From the NCBI GenBank assembly GCA_917880885.1, contig OU862913.1:27847286-27911285 (forward strand): a stretch of DNA of 64,000 nt, read 5' to 3'. The stretch comes from Limnephilus marmoratus (lineage: Eukaryota; Arthropoda; Insecta; Trichoptera; Limnephilidae). The notes under the pieces are model-generated. The model made no database searches, had not been told where the DNA came from, and saw nothing but the letters and a program-made list of their open reading frames with translations. The translations under genes were made by a program, and so were the position numbers. Position 1 is the stretch's first letter. Each line of letters begins with the position of its first letter. This document shows positions 20,976 to 35,900 of the stretch, in pieces.

Positions 20976-23900
20976 CTGAAATAGTCAAGAGCCATGTTCA
21001 GTTTTTTTATTTATTACATATAAAAGTTCATATGATAGGACACTAGATAAAGATTGCCCGATGATAGGAAACTAGATAAAGAATACCAAATGCTAGGACA
21101 CAAGATAAAGAATGCATGAAGATAAGACACTAGATAAAGAATGCCAGATGATAGGACACTAGATAAATAATGCTAAATGATAGGACACTAGATAAAGATT
21201 GCCAGATGATAGAACACTAGATAAAGAATGCTAAATGATAGGACACTAGATTAAGATTGCCAGATTATAATCTGGCCCAGGCATCATGTGGCAATAGATA
21301 AAGAATGCCAAATAATAGGTCACTAGATAAAGAATGCCAGATGATAGGACACTAGATAAAGAATGCCAGATGAGAGGACATTAGATAAAGATTGCCAGAT
21401 TATAATCTGGCACAGGCATCATCTGGCAATAGATAAAGAATGCCAGATAATAGGTCACTAGATAAAGAATGCCAGATGATAGGACACTAGATAAAGAATG
21501 CCAGATGATAGGACATTAGATAAAGATTGCCAGATTCTAATCTGGCACAGGCATCATCTGGCAATTGATAAAGAATGCCAGATAATAGGTCACTAGATAA
21601 AGAATCCCAGATGATCGGACACTAGATAAAGAATGCTAAATGATAGGACACTAGATAAAGATTGCCAGATTATAATCTGGCACAGGCATCATCTGGCAAA
21701 AGATAAATAATGCCAGATAATAGGTCACTAGATAAAGAATGCCAGATGATAGGACACAAGATAAAGAATGCCTGAAAATAAGACACTAGGTAAAGAATGC
21801 CAGATGATAGGACATTAGATAAAGAATGCAAGATGATAGAACACTAGATAAAGAATGCTAAATGATAGGACATAGATAAAGAATGCCAGATTATAATCTG
21901 GCACATGCATCATCTGGCAATAGATAAAGAATGCCAGATAATAGGTCACTAGATAAAGAATGCCAGATGATAGGACACTAGATAGAGAATGACAGATGAT
22001 AGGACAATAGATAAAGAATGCCAGAAGATAGGACACTAGATAAAGAATACCAGATGATAGGACACAAGATAAAGAATGCCCAAAGATAAGACACTAGGTA
22101 AAGAATGCCAGATGATAGGACATTAGATAAAGAATGCCAGATGATAGAACACTAGATAAAGAATGCTAAATGATAGGACATAGATAAAGAATGCCAGATT
22201 ATAATCTGGCACAGGCATCATCTGGCAATAGATAAAGAATGCCAGATAATAGGACACTAGATAAAGAATGCCAGACGATAGGACACAAGATAAAGATTGC
22301 CAGATGATAGAACACTAGGTAGAGAATGCCAGATGATAAGACAATAGATAAAGAATGCCAGAAGATAGTACACTAGAGAAAGAATGCTAGATGACAAAGA
22401 ATGATAAGAATGAATGATGATGAATGATGACATAGAAAAAGAATGCCAGATGATAGGGCACTAGATAAAGAATGCCAGATGATAGGACACTAGATAAAGA
22501 ATGCCAGATGATAGGACACTAGATAAAGAATGCCAGATGATAGGACACTAGATAAAGAATGCCAGATGATAGGACACTAGATAAAGAATGCCACATGATA
22601 GGACACTAGATAAAGAATGCCAGATGATAGGACACTAGAGAAAGAATGCCAGATGATGGGTAACTAGATAAAGAATGCCAGATGATAGGATACTAGATAA
22701 CGATTGCCAGATGATAGAACAATAGAGAGAGAATGCCAGATGATAGGACAATTGATAAAGAATGCCAGAAGATAGGACACTAGAGAAAGAATGCGAGATG
22801 ACAGTACACTAGAAAATAGGTCACTAGATAAAGAATGCCAGATGATAGGACACTAGATAGAGAATGCCAGATGACAAGATGGTGGTACTGACGGGCATGG
22901 GACACACGAGTGGCGCGCCCCCGTCCCCCTCGCAGTTGTCCCGACCCTCCCCTCCAGCGCACAGGAAGGACCTGTGGATGTTGAACAGACTGCCTCGCCT
23001 GGTTTTGCGCAGTCGCTTGATGCAGCGCAGCTGGTCTACTATGGGCAGCTCCACCTGCAAACAAAAGTATACACTCTTACACTACCGTCTTAAGCAAAAT
23101 GCAAACAAACAGTATACACTTTTTTTTTTTAAAGAAAGACAAACATTCCCATGTTACGAATAACTCAACAATGTTTGAAAATCTCCTACTACCACCACAG
23201 AAAGCCGAAAATGTTGCTTGTGTTGTAATGGAGGACTTAGCCAGCCGAGGAATCGAACACGGGACGCGCTGGTGGGACCCAAACGCGATACCATTGACAT
23301 ATACTCAACCAATGACATATACTCTTACATTACCGTCTTAAGCAAAATGCAAACAAACAGTATACACTCTTATACTATCGTCACAAGCAGAAAGGACCTG
23401 GAAATTTTCAATCAGTTTACAGTTGAAGAAGCGGCCCGTTCTCATGTGACTAATGTTAACCGTGTATTGGGCACGCGTTTGGCGTGTTTCCCGACTATGC
23501 ACCGGTGCCGAAGGAATCAATGATGCTAGTTCCTCGGAGCATCTTCCATTGTAATACCGGTAGAAAAAGGAAATGCATTCCCACCCGAAGCCTGTGCTCT
23601 AAAGATTGCAATCCGTCTGTTAAGAGGGGATAATCTATCAAACGGACCGCCCGTTTCTGCACAGAGTCGAGGGTATTTTTCAGGTATTTTGGAGCTCCAG
23701 ACCAGAGGTGGCTGCCAAATTCAACCGTGGGGCGCATTTGTTATATGTACAGGGTTAGCAGTTGTGTAGCATAGTATCTGCGGGCCCTGTACAGAACGCC
23801 CAGTTTTTGAGAAGCTAACTTTACTCTGGCTTCGATGGAGCCCCCATATCTGAGCTGGTCACTTAGGGAGTAATTGGAGTAGGGGTCACAATTCTCACCA

Positions 23901-26900
23901 AGGATCAAGGCGATGGGTTGAGAGAGTCAGGCTGGAGATGTCAAAAGATCTTCCTAAAGCAGTCTCTCTAAATTTGGCCTGCCACACAGTAGTTGGAAAA
24001 ACGCGTCCGCTGCCAAGACACTCACTCATTCACTCACCCCATAAAGCAGAGCACCCCTGCTATGTCACCAAACGTAACGAATCACTTGAAGTGACCTATG
24101 GCAAGTGTTGATTATCTAAAGGCTCGATAACAGAGCTACTGTCTACTAGTTTAAAAGCGGGTTAATCGGCGATGTGTCATGATGACACACAAAACTGTCC
24201 ATTCGCTCAGTAGCGAAGGAAACTGAGGTAGCTGCTAGCGCCAGTAACAAGAATAACGACGCCTGCGTGAACTAATTCTGTGATGTTTGACAGTCGAAAT
24301 CAGCTGTTTATTGACAGCCATCTTGAAAAACATAAATAAACCAATCACGAGCAAGCGTGTAGCGAGTAAAGTTGACGACCTTTCAACTTTTTTCGTAGAT
24401 TGTCAACAATCTGCTAGTTAGCAAGTAAAATGATGACACTGAGCGTGTTTACTAACAGATAGTGAATTTCCCAGATAGTAGCTTGTAAACTCGCTCTGTG
24501 TCATCGATGCTTTATAACCCGTCTCCTAACCATACTATATAGGACTCAAGTTACTAATATCTACAGCCTGTATGTCGGACGAATATCTACAGCTCATAGG
24601 TATGTTGAACTAATATCTACGAACTTCAGAGTGTTGACTAATATCTGCAGAGCATAGGTTGAACTAATATCTACAGAGCGTAGGTTGGACTTATCAGCTA
24701 AATGTGTCCAATAGTCCGATATCAGAGATTTTTACATACATACTTACATAAATTAAGTTTTTTAAACTGCATACGCAATATTACGTTATTCCAATATGCT
24801 ATACATAATTGCAAATCCAACCTCTGCCAGTACTGTAGATTTTCATAGAAATTAGTTTGATTTTTTCAGTTTTTGAAATTCCTGTAGATATTAGTAGACG
24901 CCTCCCTATACAGCCCGTTTAACCTCTCACCTATCCGGCGGGCTTTGGTTTTAAATGCGATTTTAACCCTTACGTATAAAGAAACTGTATGAATGATAAC
25001 GTCAGAATCGCTTGCCAATATCAATCTAAAACACCATCCAACATTCAACTGGTTAAAGCCTCGAAGACATAGAGCGAGTTTACAAGCTACTATCTGGGAA
25101 ATTCACTATCTGCTAGTAAACTCGCTCAGTGTCATCGTATTACTAGCTAACTAGCAGCTTGTGAACAATCTACGAAAAAAGTTGAAAGGGGGTCAACTTT
25201 GCCACAAGATGGCGGCCCACCAACAGCTGAATTTGTAACCGTCAAACAGCTGACAGAATTAGTTCGGGCGAGATTCGCTATTCTCGTTACAAGCTAGCGG
25301 TGGTGCTAGCTGTAAGCTCAGCTTTCTACAAAATTTTGACAGAATTAGTTCGGAAGGAAGTCGTTATTTTAGCTCATACTATCAAAAAGGAAAGTAAAAT
25401 GGATATGATATATAGCCTGGTTTGAAAGCTATCTTACTGGAAGACAACAAATTGTTAGAATAAAATCCTCTCTGTCGGAAATAATTTATGCAACAAGTGG
25501 AGTTCCACAGGGTTCACACCTTGGTCCAATCTTATTTATCTTGTTTATAAATGATCTTACAAAAATATTTTATGATGTAATCATTTTACTTTTTGCTGAT
25601 GACCTCAAAATTTTTAGAATTATTCAAAATATTCACCATTGCAACATTCTTCAAGATAATATCAATAAATTATTAATTTGGTGTGATGAAAATAGACTTT
25701 ACCTAAATATCTCAAAATGTCAAATAGTTAGATTTTTTCGAATAAAAAATCCAGTGATTTACAATTACAACATTGATAACAATGCCCTTCAGACATTAAC
25801 ACAAATTAAAGACTTAGGCATCACTTTTCAATCAAATCTTTCATTTGTTAACCACATAACAGAAATCTCTAATAAGGGCTTAAAAATGTTGGGATTTATA
25901 ACTAGGCTTACTAGAAATTTTAACAATATAAAGTGTATTAAACTGTTATATTTTGCCTATGTTAGAAGTCAACTTGAGTACAATTCTCCCGTCTGGAATC
26001 CACATTATAGTATACATGTTCAAGCTATTGAAAGAATTCAAAACAAATTCTTACGTTTTCTAAATTTTAAAATGGGTATTCCAGCTAATATGTTGAACTA
26101 CAACACTATTTTAAATGATTTGAATATGCTCAAATTGTCCGACAGAAGAATTTTCTCTGACTTGGTATTTCTATATAAAATTCTAAATGATTTAGTTGAT
26201 AGTCCGGTATTGCTAGAATTGATAAGCTTCCGGATTCCACAACGTAATACTAGAAGTCAAGATTTATTTCAGTGTAGAAATTCTGGAACTAACTACCATA
26301 TGTATTCTTCTTTGCCCAGAATACTAATGGAGGGAAACAATTATACCAAGTCAGTGGACATCTTCAATTTATGTTTAAACAAATATAAAATATTGTTACT
26401 GAAACAGTTCAGTTATGTACATTGAATGCTTTGTATTTTCTTATTATTCATATGTTATGTAAAAGCCCCGAAAAAGGGCGTTAATAAATAAATAAATAAA
26501 TAAATAAATGATTTATTGTATTGTACGGAAAAGCATAAATGACTTGAATTATGTAATTACCAATTACGCAAAGGCTTAAACGTTTAAGGTACGTAGATGA
26601 AGTTTTTGCATAATATTACGTATTTTGCTGTTTACGGGGACAATAATTTATTGAACAAACATGGAGGTTATAATACAAAGATATTTATTTATTTCGAAAT
26701 ACACGGCACCACAACCTAACCTAACCTAACTGACATAGAAATAGTCATGGTAATAGATTAAATAATTTAGAAGCACTCGAAATAAAGAAAGCTGTTAAAA
26801 CAAATACCCAAATCCTTAATAATTAGCTAAATGCGTCCAATAGTCCGATATTAGGAATTTTTACATACATACATATTAGGGTTCGTTCTCGGGAATTCTC

Positions 26901-29900
26901 GGCTCGAGAGTTCCCGGGAAATCATTGCGCTTTGTTCCCGGGAAATCAAGCTCGAGAAAAGTCGAGAACTCGAGAAATCATGTACCTATATAGAAATTAA
27001 ATCGCCGTTTGTTGTGTTGCGTGGCGGCGCTGAAAGAGAATATAATCGTTTATACCCTGCCATCACAACTTTGACCGAAAATGAGTCGGGAGTGGTAGAA
27101 AAAGTAAGCCATCAGAACATGAACCCGAAAGCTTCGAAATTCAATTAGAAAATGCAATTAAGGTTAAACGTCACGTACGTTATAATCTAGGCATTCACAG
27201 GTGGCGCCAATTAAATTATTTGAAGTTTTTAATACTTTTTGCATGTTTTTCTTTAAAATATTGAGGTGAATTTATTGTTTGCGGCCGTACATATTTAATA
27301 TAAATATAAATAAATAGTTTTGTCTACAAACAAACCCAAATCTTTCAAGAAAGGCTGAAAAACACAATTTTGTATCGGTGACTCAATCCAATATTGTATT
27401 TTTCAGCCTGTCTTGAAAGATTTGGGTTTGTTTATAGACAAAACTATTTATTTATATTCATATTAAATATGTACGGCCGCAAACAATTAATTCACCTCAA
27501 TATTTTAAAGCAAAACGTGCAAAAAGTATTAAAAGCTTCAAATAATTTAATTGGCGCCACCTGTGAATGCCTAGATTATAACGTACGTGACGTTTAACCT
27601 TAAAGGCATTTCAACAAATGAGGAGGCAAGTGCAGTGGCACTGTCAAAATCTATAGTAAAGAAAGAGTTCATACTTTTTGAACAGACTGGGAAGAGGTCA
27701 CCAAATTTAGAATCCATGTACAAAGCATTGCTTTCAGTTAAGTCTACTTCAACTGAAAATGAAAGAGTGTTTTCAATTTCAGGAAATATAGTTAATAAAA
27801 TAAGAAACCGGCTGTCTGATAAAGCTATAAATGCTTTAGTTTTTCTAAAGGCGTATTTCATCAGACAGAGTAAGCTGACCTAATAGGCCACTTGCATCAC
27901 ATTTTTAAAAAAAATTTTCCGGTTTAGGCAAATATTCTAAGGCATTCTGTATTTTTTTTTTTTTTTTAATCGTATTTTTGAAACCCTGGGGATTTTTTGA
28001 AAATTTCAAACCGAAAAATCAGACCATTTTTTATAAACCGGAAAGACGGGACAGAATTTTATAGGTGTGAAAAAACGATTATTATATAGCCGAAAATCAT
28101 TTAAAAAAAAGAACGTTTTCCTCACGAATGGCACAGGAGAATAACGAGGCATACCAAAAATATTACATCTCATAAATATTTTTTTCCTTGATCCATCTTA
28201 GTGATCATAAATCATCATAATGTACAGCGTCTATATTACTAAATTCAATGTAATATACTTGAACTTGTAAATTGTAATAATAATAAGAATATTATAAAAT
28301 TTTATTTTGTTAAAATCAGCACCATAATCATTATACCTCTAAAACATGTACCGACATCATCTTCACGTTCTGAAGAGAACCCCGTACCCATTAATTGTAC
28401 GGGGTTCTCTTCAGAACATCTGTCAAAAAATCAAACCAAATGATAAGTTCGCAGAGAACAAACAATAAATCTAGTGAACGAATTCAAAAATTCGCCTGAA
28501 ATCAAAGTGATGCCATATAAAAAAATAAATCAGTGTGGAATTTTATCAAATTAATAGGAACATTTTCGGCGACGGGACATTTTCATGTAGTGACGTCACG
28601 AGCCCAAATAATGGATTTATTTATTTAAAAATAAAAAAAACTGTAAGTTTCTAAAAATTTTTTGTAACATTTTCGTAATCTTAGTAAAAAAACTCTATCC
28701 ACACGATTTTTTCCAAGTCGTTATGAAGTCCATGCAAGTGGCCTATTGTTATGTATTTGTCTGTCTGTATGTTCAGCTCCTCAGCGTGAGATGTTCCATT
28801 GATATTGCAAAGTTTTCATTTGTTTTTATTCTAATTTACATGCCATAAATGGGGAGGCGTCTACTAATATCTACAGGAATTCCAAAAACTGAAAAAATCG
28901 AACTAATATCTAAGAGAACCAAAGTGTTGACGAATATCTACAGTACTGGCAGAGGTTGGATTTGCAATTATGTATAGCATATTGGAATAACGTAATATTG
29001 CATATGCAGTTTAAAAAACTTAATTTATGTAAGTATGTATGTAAAAATCCCTAATATCGGACTATTGGACACATTTAGCCGATTAGTCCAACCTACGCTC
29101 TGTAGATATTAGTCAATACTCTGAAGTTCGTAGATTAGTTCAACATATGAGCTGTAGATATTCGTCCGACATACAGGCTGTAGATATTAGTACAAGGTGG
29201 GGCAAAAGTAATCACCCTATTGGAAAACGCTATAACTTTTGCAAATGGCGTCAAATGTCAATTCGGTTTTGACATTTGTGAAGTAAACAAACGCAAAATA
29301 CAAATCTACAAGCCATGAATCAGTTTACTCCGCAAGAACGCGGAATAATTGGTCCCATATTTTGCGCAACAATTCGTCGGTTGTGTTGGCGCAGCGTGAA
29401 TTTCGTCGCAGATTTCCTGGCCGTCCGACACCAACTGGACAAACACTGCGGCGTTTGGCCACTCGCCTTGAAGAGACTGGTACAACACAAAATGTTCCCA
29501 AGGCTGGCCGGCCCCGGAGCAGCCGTTCTGCTGAGAATATCGCTGCTGTTGCCCAAGATGTCGAAGATGAGCCCGGAACATCGACCAGACGACGTGCCAC
29601 GCAATTGGGCATTAGCCGGCGGTCCCTACGCAGAATTTTGGTGAAAGATTTGAAGAAATTTCCTAACAAAGTGCAGACAGTGCTGGACGATTTTTCATCG
29701 AAAATTGTCATGAACGATGAAGCTCATTTCCATAAAAGCGGTTACTTGAATAAACAAAATAGGCAAGGCAACGAAAATCCGAGTACCACCCCACAAAGAG
29801 CCATTACACCCGCTCAAAGTTTCTGCGTGGTGTGCTGTTTACGCTGGAGGAGTCATCGGGCCATTTTTTTTAGAACGCCGCGGGCCAAACGACGACTGTG

Positions 29901-32900
29901 GACGGCGCTCGCTACAAATCCATGATTACCGATTTTTTTCTTCCTCAATTGGATGAATTGGGACTGGAGAACATGTGGTTACAACAGGATGATGCAACGG
30001 CGCACACTGCTCGAGCCACAACCGATATTCTGAAAGAAGCATTTTCGGGTTGCCTAATCTCTCGTTTTGGTGATTTGCACTGGCCGGCCAGATCACCCTA
30101 TTTAGCCGTTCCAGACTTCTTTTTATGGGGTTTTTTTAAGTCACGGGTTTACGTCATCAAGCCTCAGACTCTTGAAGCCCTTAAGGAGAATATTCGCTAA
30201 GAATTCGAGAACCTGTCGCCCGAAGTTCTGGCAAGAGTGATGGAAAATGCCATAAAACGGGCCCGTATGGTCATCAACTCTGGCGGCGGCCACTTGGCCG
30301 ATATCATTTTCTCGACATGATGGAATAAATTCTAATGAATTAAATAAACAAATTTCACAACCAGAACCAAAGTTTTTCATTAAATAAAAAAATTACAGCA
30401 AAAAAACATCGGATGATTACTTTTGCCCCACCTTGTATCTGGAGTCATAAATGGTGCTGTGATTGTAATTTAATTATAATTTACATTTATTTTCTACCTG
30501 AATTTAAGATATTAAGAGGACATAGGTAGAGAAACCCAGAAATATGTCATTTTCAAAAAAGTTTTTAGACGTATTGACTCTTTTCCACAAAAAATTATAA
30601 ATGGATTTCGAAAGATTGTTCTTTTATCTAGCATAGTTATGTAATAAATTTTTAGAATTTTTTTTAATTTTTAGTATAATAAGGTTATTCCATAGGTCGT
30701 TGGCAGATTTGTTAAATTTTCAAAAAAGTTTTTGTATTATACCACACCCATTTCAAATAATGTAATCATGCAGTGAAATAAATCAATACATTATCTAGCA
30801 AAGTTATGTATTAGAATTTTAATTTTAGTTTCAATAAAATCATTAAAAAATATGTACGTACATGTGTTTCTTGACGAAAATTGGTCCATTTGTGTATTTA
30901 TTTGCGCACTTATAAACTAATATATTTCATATTTTTTTACATACTTATTGTGCTAAGACATTATTGACAAATCATAAATAAGTTTGACCGAAAAATAATT
31001 TTGGGAAGCATTTAATTTTAATTAATTAACAGCTTCGCATTTGACGATTTTATCATAGCGCCGAAACACAAAATTTCGCAGTTCATTACGGTCCGAAACG
31101 TGGCCAGACGAGGACGTGTCCGCGTCGCTCTGAATTACAACAGTTTGAAATAATATTTTGGAAACGAAATGTAAATACATACGAATTCCTTGTTTCACGT
31201 TCGTAAAATCTACAGGGTTGACCGAATTTCATTTTCATTGAATATTTTTATGCAAAAAGTTTTATATTTAAAAATAAATGTTTTTATTTGTCCCTTATTA
31301 TACGATACAAAAAACAAGAGTCCCAAATGCCCCATTTTTTTAAAGTAAAACTTCTTTACGCATGCTCGACACATGGGGTTAACTGGTGAATCGTTACGAA
31401 AAGTGGTGATTGTTACGAAAAGTGGTGCTGGTTACAAAAAATGACATGCGAACGGTAATCGATGCGAACAGTGATCAATTGCTAGGCGGGTCGGGCCTTT
31501 AGGCTCGCTTGTTATTCGTGTTATTGTTATATTGTTAATGGACTATTTGTCCGTAAATAAATAAATAAATAAATTATATACAGCGGGTACCCGGCATGCA
31601 TGCGTTCGGAAGTTATGCGCGTACATACATTTCGGCGATTCATTTTCATTTATATACTAGCTGGTGCCCGGCATGCGTTGCTATGCCGTTCAACAAAAAA
31701 TTGTTTCTCCCTGCGTGTCCTTTCCCATTCGTCCCGTTCACCTTCCGCTTCCCCTTCCTCTCCCGCGTCCCCTTCCCCTCAAACGTTCCCACTCCGCCTC
31801 CTCCACCTTCCGACTCCCCACTCCACTCCTCTTCCCCCGTCCCGCCAACTCCCCTCACGAATTCCCTTCCCCCCTCCCAGGTTCCCCTCCCCCTCCCTGG
31901 TTCCCGTCCCTTTCCACCCGCGGCACCAATACCCAAGTTCCTATCCCCCCTCCCGCATTCCATACATTCAGTTCTGGTACATTTAGTTTTCAAACAGCTC
32001 ACGTGCCACCCATTGAATTTTTAGTATACACATTTTATAATGCCAGAGCTCACCAGTAGTTATATACAAACCTTGTCCTGGCAATAACAAACACAACAAA
32101 AAAAGAATTATCCAATTTGGTGTAGTCGTTCGGAAGTTATGCGCGTACATACATTTCGGCGATTCATTTTCATTTATTAGCATTTATATATATGCCGGGT
32201 ACCAACCTTTGCCATTTAATAACGAAATTGTTTCTCCCTGCGCGTCCTTTCCCATTCGTCCCGTTCACCTTCCACCTCCCCTTCCTCTCCCGCGTCCCCT
32301 TCCCCTTTCGCGTTCCCACTCCTCCTCCACCTTCCTTCTCCTCACTCTACTCCCCCCCTTTTCCGTCCCGCGATCCCCCCTCCCGAGTTCCCCTCCCCCC
32401 TCCCATAATCACCTCCTCCCTCCCGCGGATCCCCCTCTCGAATTCCCCTCTCCCCTCCCGAGTTCCCCTCCACCCTCCCGGGTTCCCCTCCCCCCTCCTG
32501 CATTCCATACATTCATTCCCGATACATTCAGTTCTCATACAGCTCGTGTGCCACTTATTGCAATTTTATTATACAAATTTCATGATGCCAGAGCTCGTGT
32601 CCTTTCCCATTCGTCCCGTTCCCCTTCTGCCTCCCCTTCCTCTCCAACGTCCCCTTCCCCTCTCCTCACTCCCCTCGCCCGCTTCCCCTATCCCTTAAAC
32701 CCCCACCCGTTTTCCTCTCCCCCCTCCCGAGTTCCCCTCCCACCTCCCGGGTTCCCCTCCCCAACCCATCCCGCGGGCCCCCTCTCCCGAGTTCCCCTCC
32801 CTTGTCCCCCTCCCCTTCCCTCCCTCATCCTTCACCCCTCTCCCATCCGCCACCTCCTCCCGCATTCCATACATTCACTCCCGGTACATTCAGTTTTCAA

Positions 32901-35900
32901 ACAGTTTGCGTGGCACCAATTGCAATTTTATATACAAATTTCATAATGCCAGAGCTCACCAGTATATACAGAAACCTTTAGTCCAGTCAAGGAAGGGGGT
33001 GTAGAGTGCGTGAGCAGGGACCTAAGCGATTCCTTCAGAAACTTGTTTAGGGTGCTTAGGATGTGAACATACTAAAAATCCTGACGTCTAGGTGGTGAGC
33101 TAGGGAGGGGAGGGGGAGGGGGAGGTCCCAATTTTCGGGTTTCCGCTTATATCTCAAAAACGGTGCGCCGCAGAGGAAAATTTTTTGATGATAAGTAAAA
33201 GCTGATAAAATTATCTACAACTTTTATTCTATACGTAATTTTCGAAATCCCAGCCATTTTCGAGTTATTCGCTCCACAAATGTAGATATTTTCGAAAAAA
33301 ATCATTTTACCTCACATTTTTCATCAAACATTCCTTCATATCGTCTAAAATATTCATCAAAGAAAAAAATTTATTCGAAAGAAGTTGTAAAGAATTTAAT
33401 TTTCTTTTAGAATATATAGACATATGTAAATTTATCTTCAACCGTTCAACATTTACAGCAATTTGAAGTTTTTTCGTAAAATGTTGTCATTTTCAGAAAG
33501 AGCTGTTTTTATCTTATTACTGACACACAACACTTGTTCGTTCGCCTAATAATATGTGTGACCACACTTTAAAACCAGTTATTAAATAAAATAGGTAAAA
33601 ATCATATTACTTGAAAAATACATAATTGTATTTTATAATCATAATGTTTCGTTACATTAAGCACATAAAATTATAGATCTCATTGTTATCACTGTTCTCA
33701 ATAACATCATGTTACATTCTCATCCTCCTTGGACGTGGGGGTCCTCGCAAGCGTTGTTCATCCATGGCATCTTCATCCTCAGTATTGGATGGTTCTTGCT
33801 GAATGGGCTCTATGTCGTCGTCATCGTCGTCCTCGGCAACAGGCACGCTATTGAGGCATCTCCCTTGGCAGGAGACTTGGAGACACGCTGCAGAACAGGT
33901 CAGCATTGCTTTTCGGCATCCACATTTGCCAATTGCACAATCCCTGGTGCAGCGGCAAAATATCATATTTAGAAGGACCTCCGGCGCTGGTGGATCTTTT
34001 GTTGTATTTGGCATCAGGGTCTCTCCTTCATGTTTCCACCCCCATTATTCAGGGGGCAGCTCAATCGGTGCACTGGGAATGCTGTTTAACTGCGTTCTCT
34101 GTTGGAGGGAGGGAGCTGATGTCAGGCTTCATATTTGCCACCAACCCTGTGAACGACTAAAAGCGGTACTGGTTAAGGAAGGTCTGTCTTTTTGGCGCCG
34201 CATACCATTTCAGGAAACATTTATTTCCAGCCTCTTCAACCTCGCCGTGAGTAGAGGAGGGGTTATAAAGATCATTGCCGCTTGTTTGATGAATTCTGAC
34301 TCCAAGTACAATTTTGAGAAGCCCACCTTGCTTCTCCTGAAAGTTGCAGATGTTGTGTCGCAGCCGGTAAATGAATGTAAGAACAGGATGTGTTCAAATG
34401 CACGGTGCTGCATCTTTTGGATGGACAGTGGCATTGTTTTGGTTTTCCCTCGTCCGTTGTCAGCAGCAGAATATCTTGGGTGGGAGGAGTGGAAGCAATC
34501 AAAAGGAAGTGAAAGCTTCTCACAAAACTGTGAGAGGAATGTTCCACAGCAATCTTCACAACAAGGAAGTCAGCATCATGTACTGAAGAGTCTGTATCCC
34601 ATTCTCCCGAAGCTTCGTCTGTAGTAAAGAGATGAAGTTACTTTTGTTGGTAGGATTGGATAACAAATCTTCCTTTTTAACGGGTATTGAAGTGTTCCAA
34701 GTCAAATTGATGTCAGCTGACCTTCTCAGTCTGTATCATCGCATCTGTTATTGTGATTTTGTACCGTTGGCTGGGTTTGGGTACCAATCAAATACCACAG
34801 TGTGAGTCATCCAGGATAGTGGTGGTTGACGTAGTTGATGTAACGATCACAAATTGTGACAAGGAAGGCATCTTTTTGCCAAATTACTCTGTGTAGTAGA
34901 AATTTTCCGTCCACAACTATGTTCACCTGAGACAGTAGACCAGTTTTTTGGTAGGCTCGAATAAGCTGTACAGGACAGATTTAGTTGTCTTCCACATCCC
35001 ACCTTCATTGAACAGTGCCAAGGGAAATGGGGCCAACTCATACTCAAAGAATTTCTTCAAATCCTCATCTGATCGTTTGCTTATACACATCCGGTGAAAC
35101 AGAAATGTTGGGTCAACTGCAACCTTTTCATCGTGATTTTTTATCGACGAGCTGACAGAAGACATTGGGAATTGACATTATTTCATTGGCTTGTGGGAAG
35201 GGAGGATGTGCATCAAACCACTGACTGAGTTTGAAAATGTCTGCTGCATCTTTACTTCGGTGGGCTTGTCCGAGGTCCTTGTGTTGTTACTGGACGTGAA
35301 GACTCCACAATACTCTTCAAGGGAAGTGCAGATCTCATGAGTTGCGCTCATACCAACTAACCACTTCTAGTACATTGTGCAAAATACCTCTGCCTCCTGT
35401 TATGCCTTCTCGGCTTTTGAATGATAGCATCAATGTGGTTTCCATGGTCATATCTGATCATACGCCTTACTAAAAGAGCGTCGCATAATCGTCGTTGCAC
35501 GTCGGTGTGTCAGTAATAAGATAAAAACAGCTTTTTCTGAAAATGACGACATTTTACGCAAAACCTTAAAATTGCTGTAAATATTTACTGGTTGGAGACT
35601 TATTTGCATATGTATATATATTCTAAAAGGGAATTAAATTTATTACAACTTCTTATAAATAAATTTCTTTCTTTGATGAATATTTTAGACGATATGAAGG
35701 AATGTTTGATGAAAAATGTGAGGTAAAATAATTTTTTTCAAAAATATCTACATTTGTGGAGCGTGTAAGTAAAAAATGGACGTGATTTCGAAAATTACGT
35801 AAAGAATAAAAGTTGTAGATAATTTTATGAGCTTTTTTTACTTATCCTTAGGAAATTTTCATGTGTGACGCACCGTTTTTGAGATATAAGCGGAAACCCG

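Noticed and set aside
21027..22873. CRISPR-like array
   Set aside because: Units are contiguous with no spacers, and this is a eukaryotic intron; it is a minisatellite.
26714..26729. Interstitial telomere (CCTAA)n
   Set aside because: Only three units of the insect telomere repeat; too short to mean more than chance or a relic.
27394..27597. Open frame 27394-27597 as a protein
   Set aside because: It lies wholly within one arm of the foldback element.
31600..32946. Long Pro/Ser-rich open frames such as 32209-32946
   Set aside because: They come from C/T-rich tandem repeats, several frames are open at once, and no domain or start context supports a protein.
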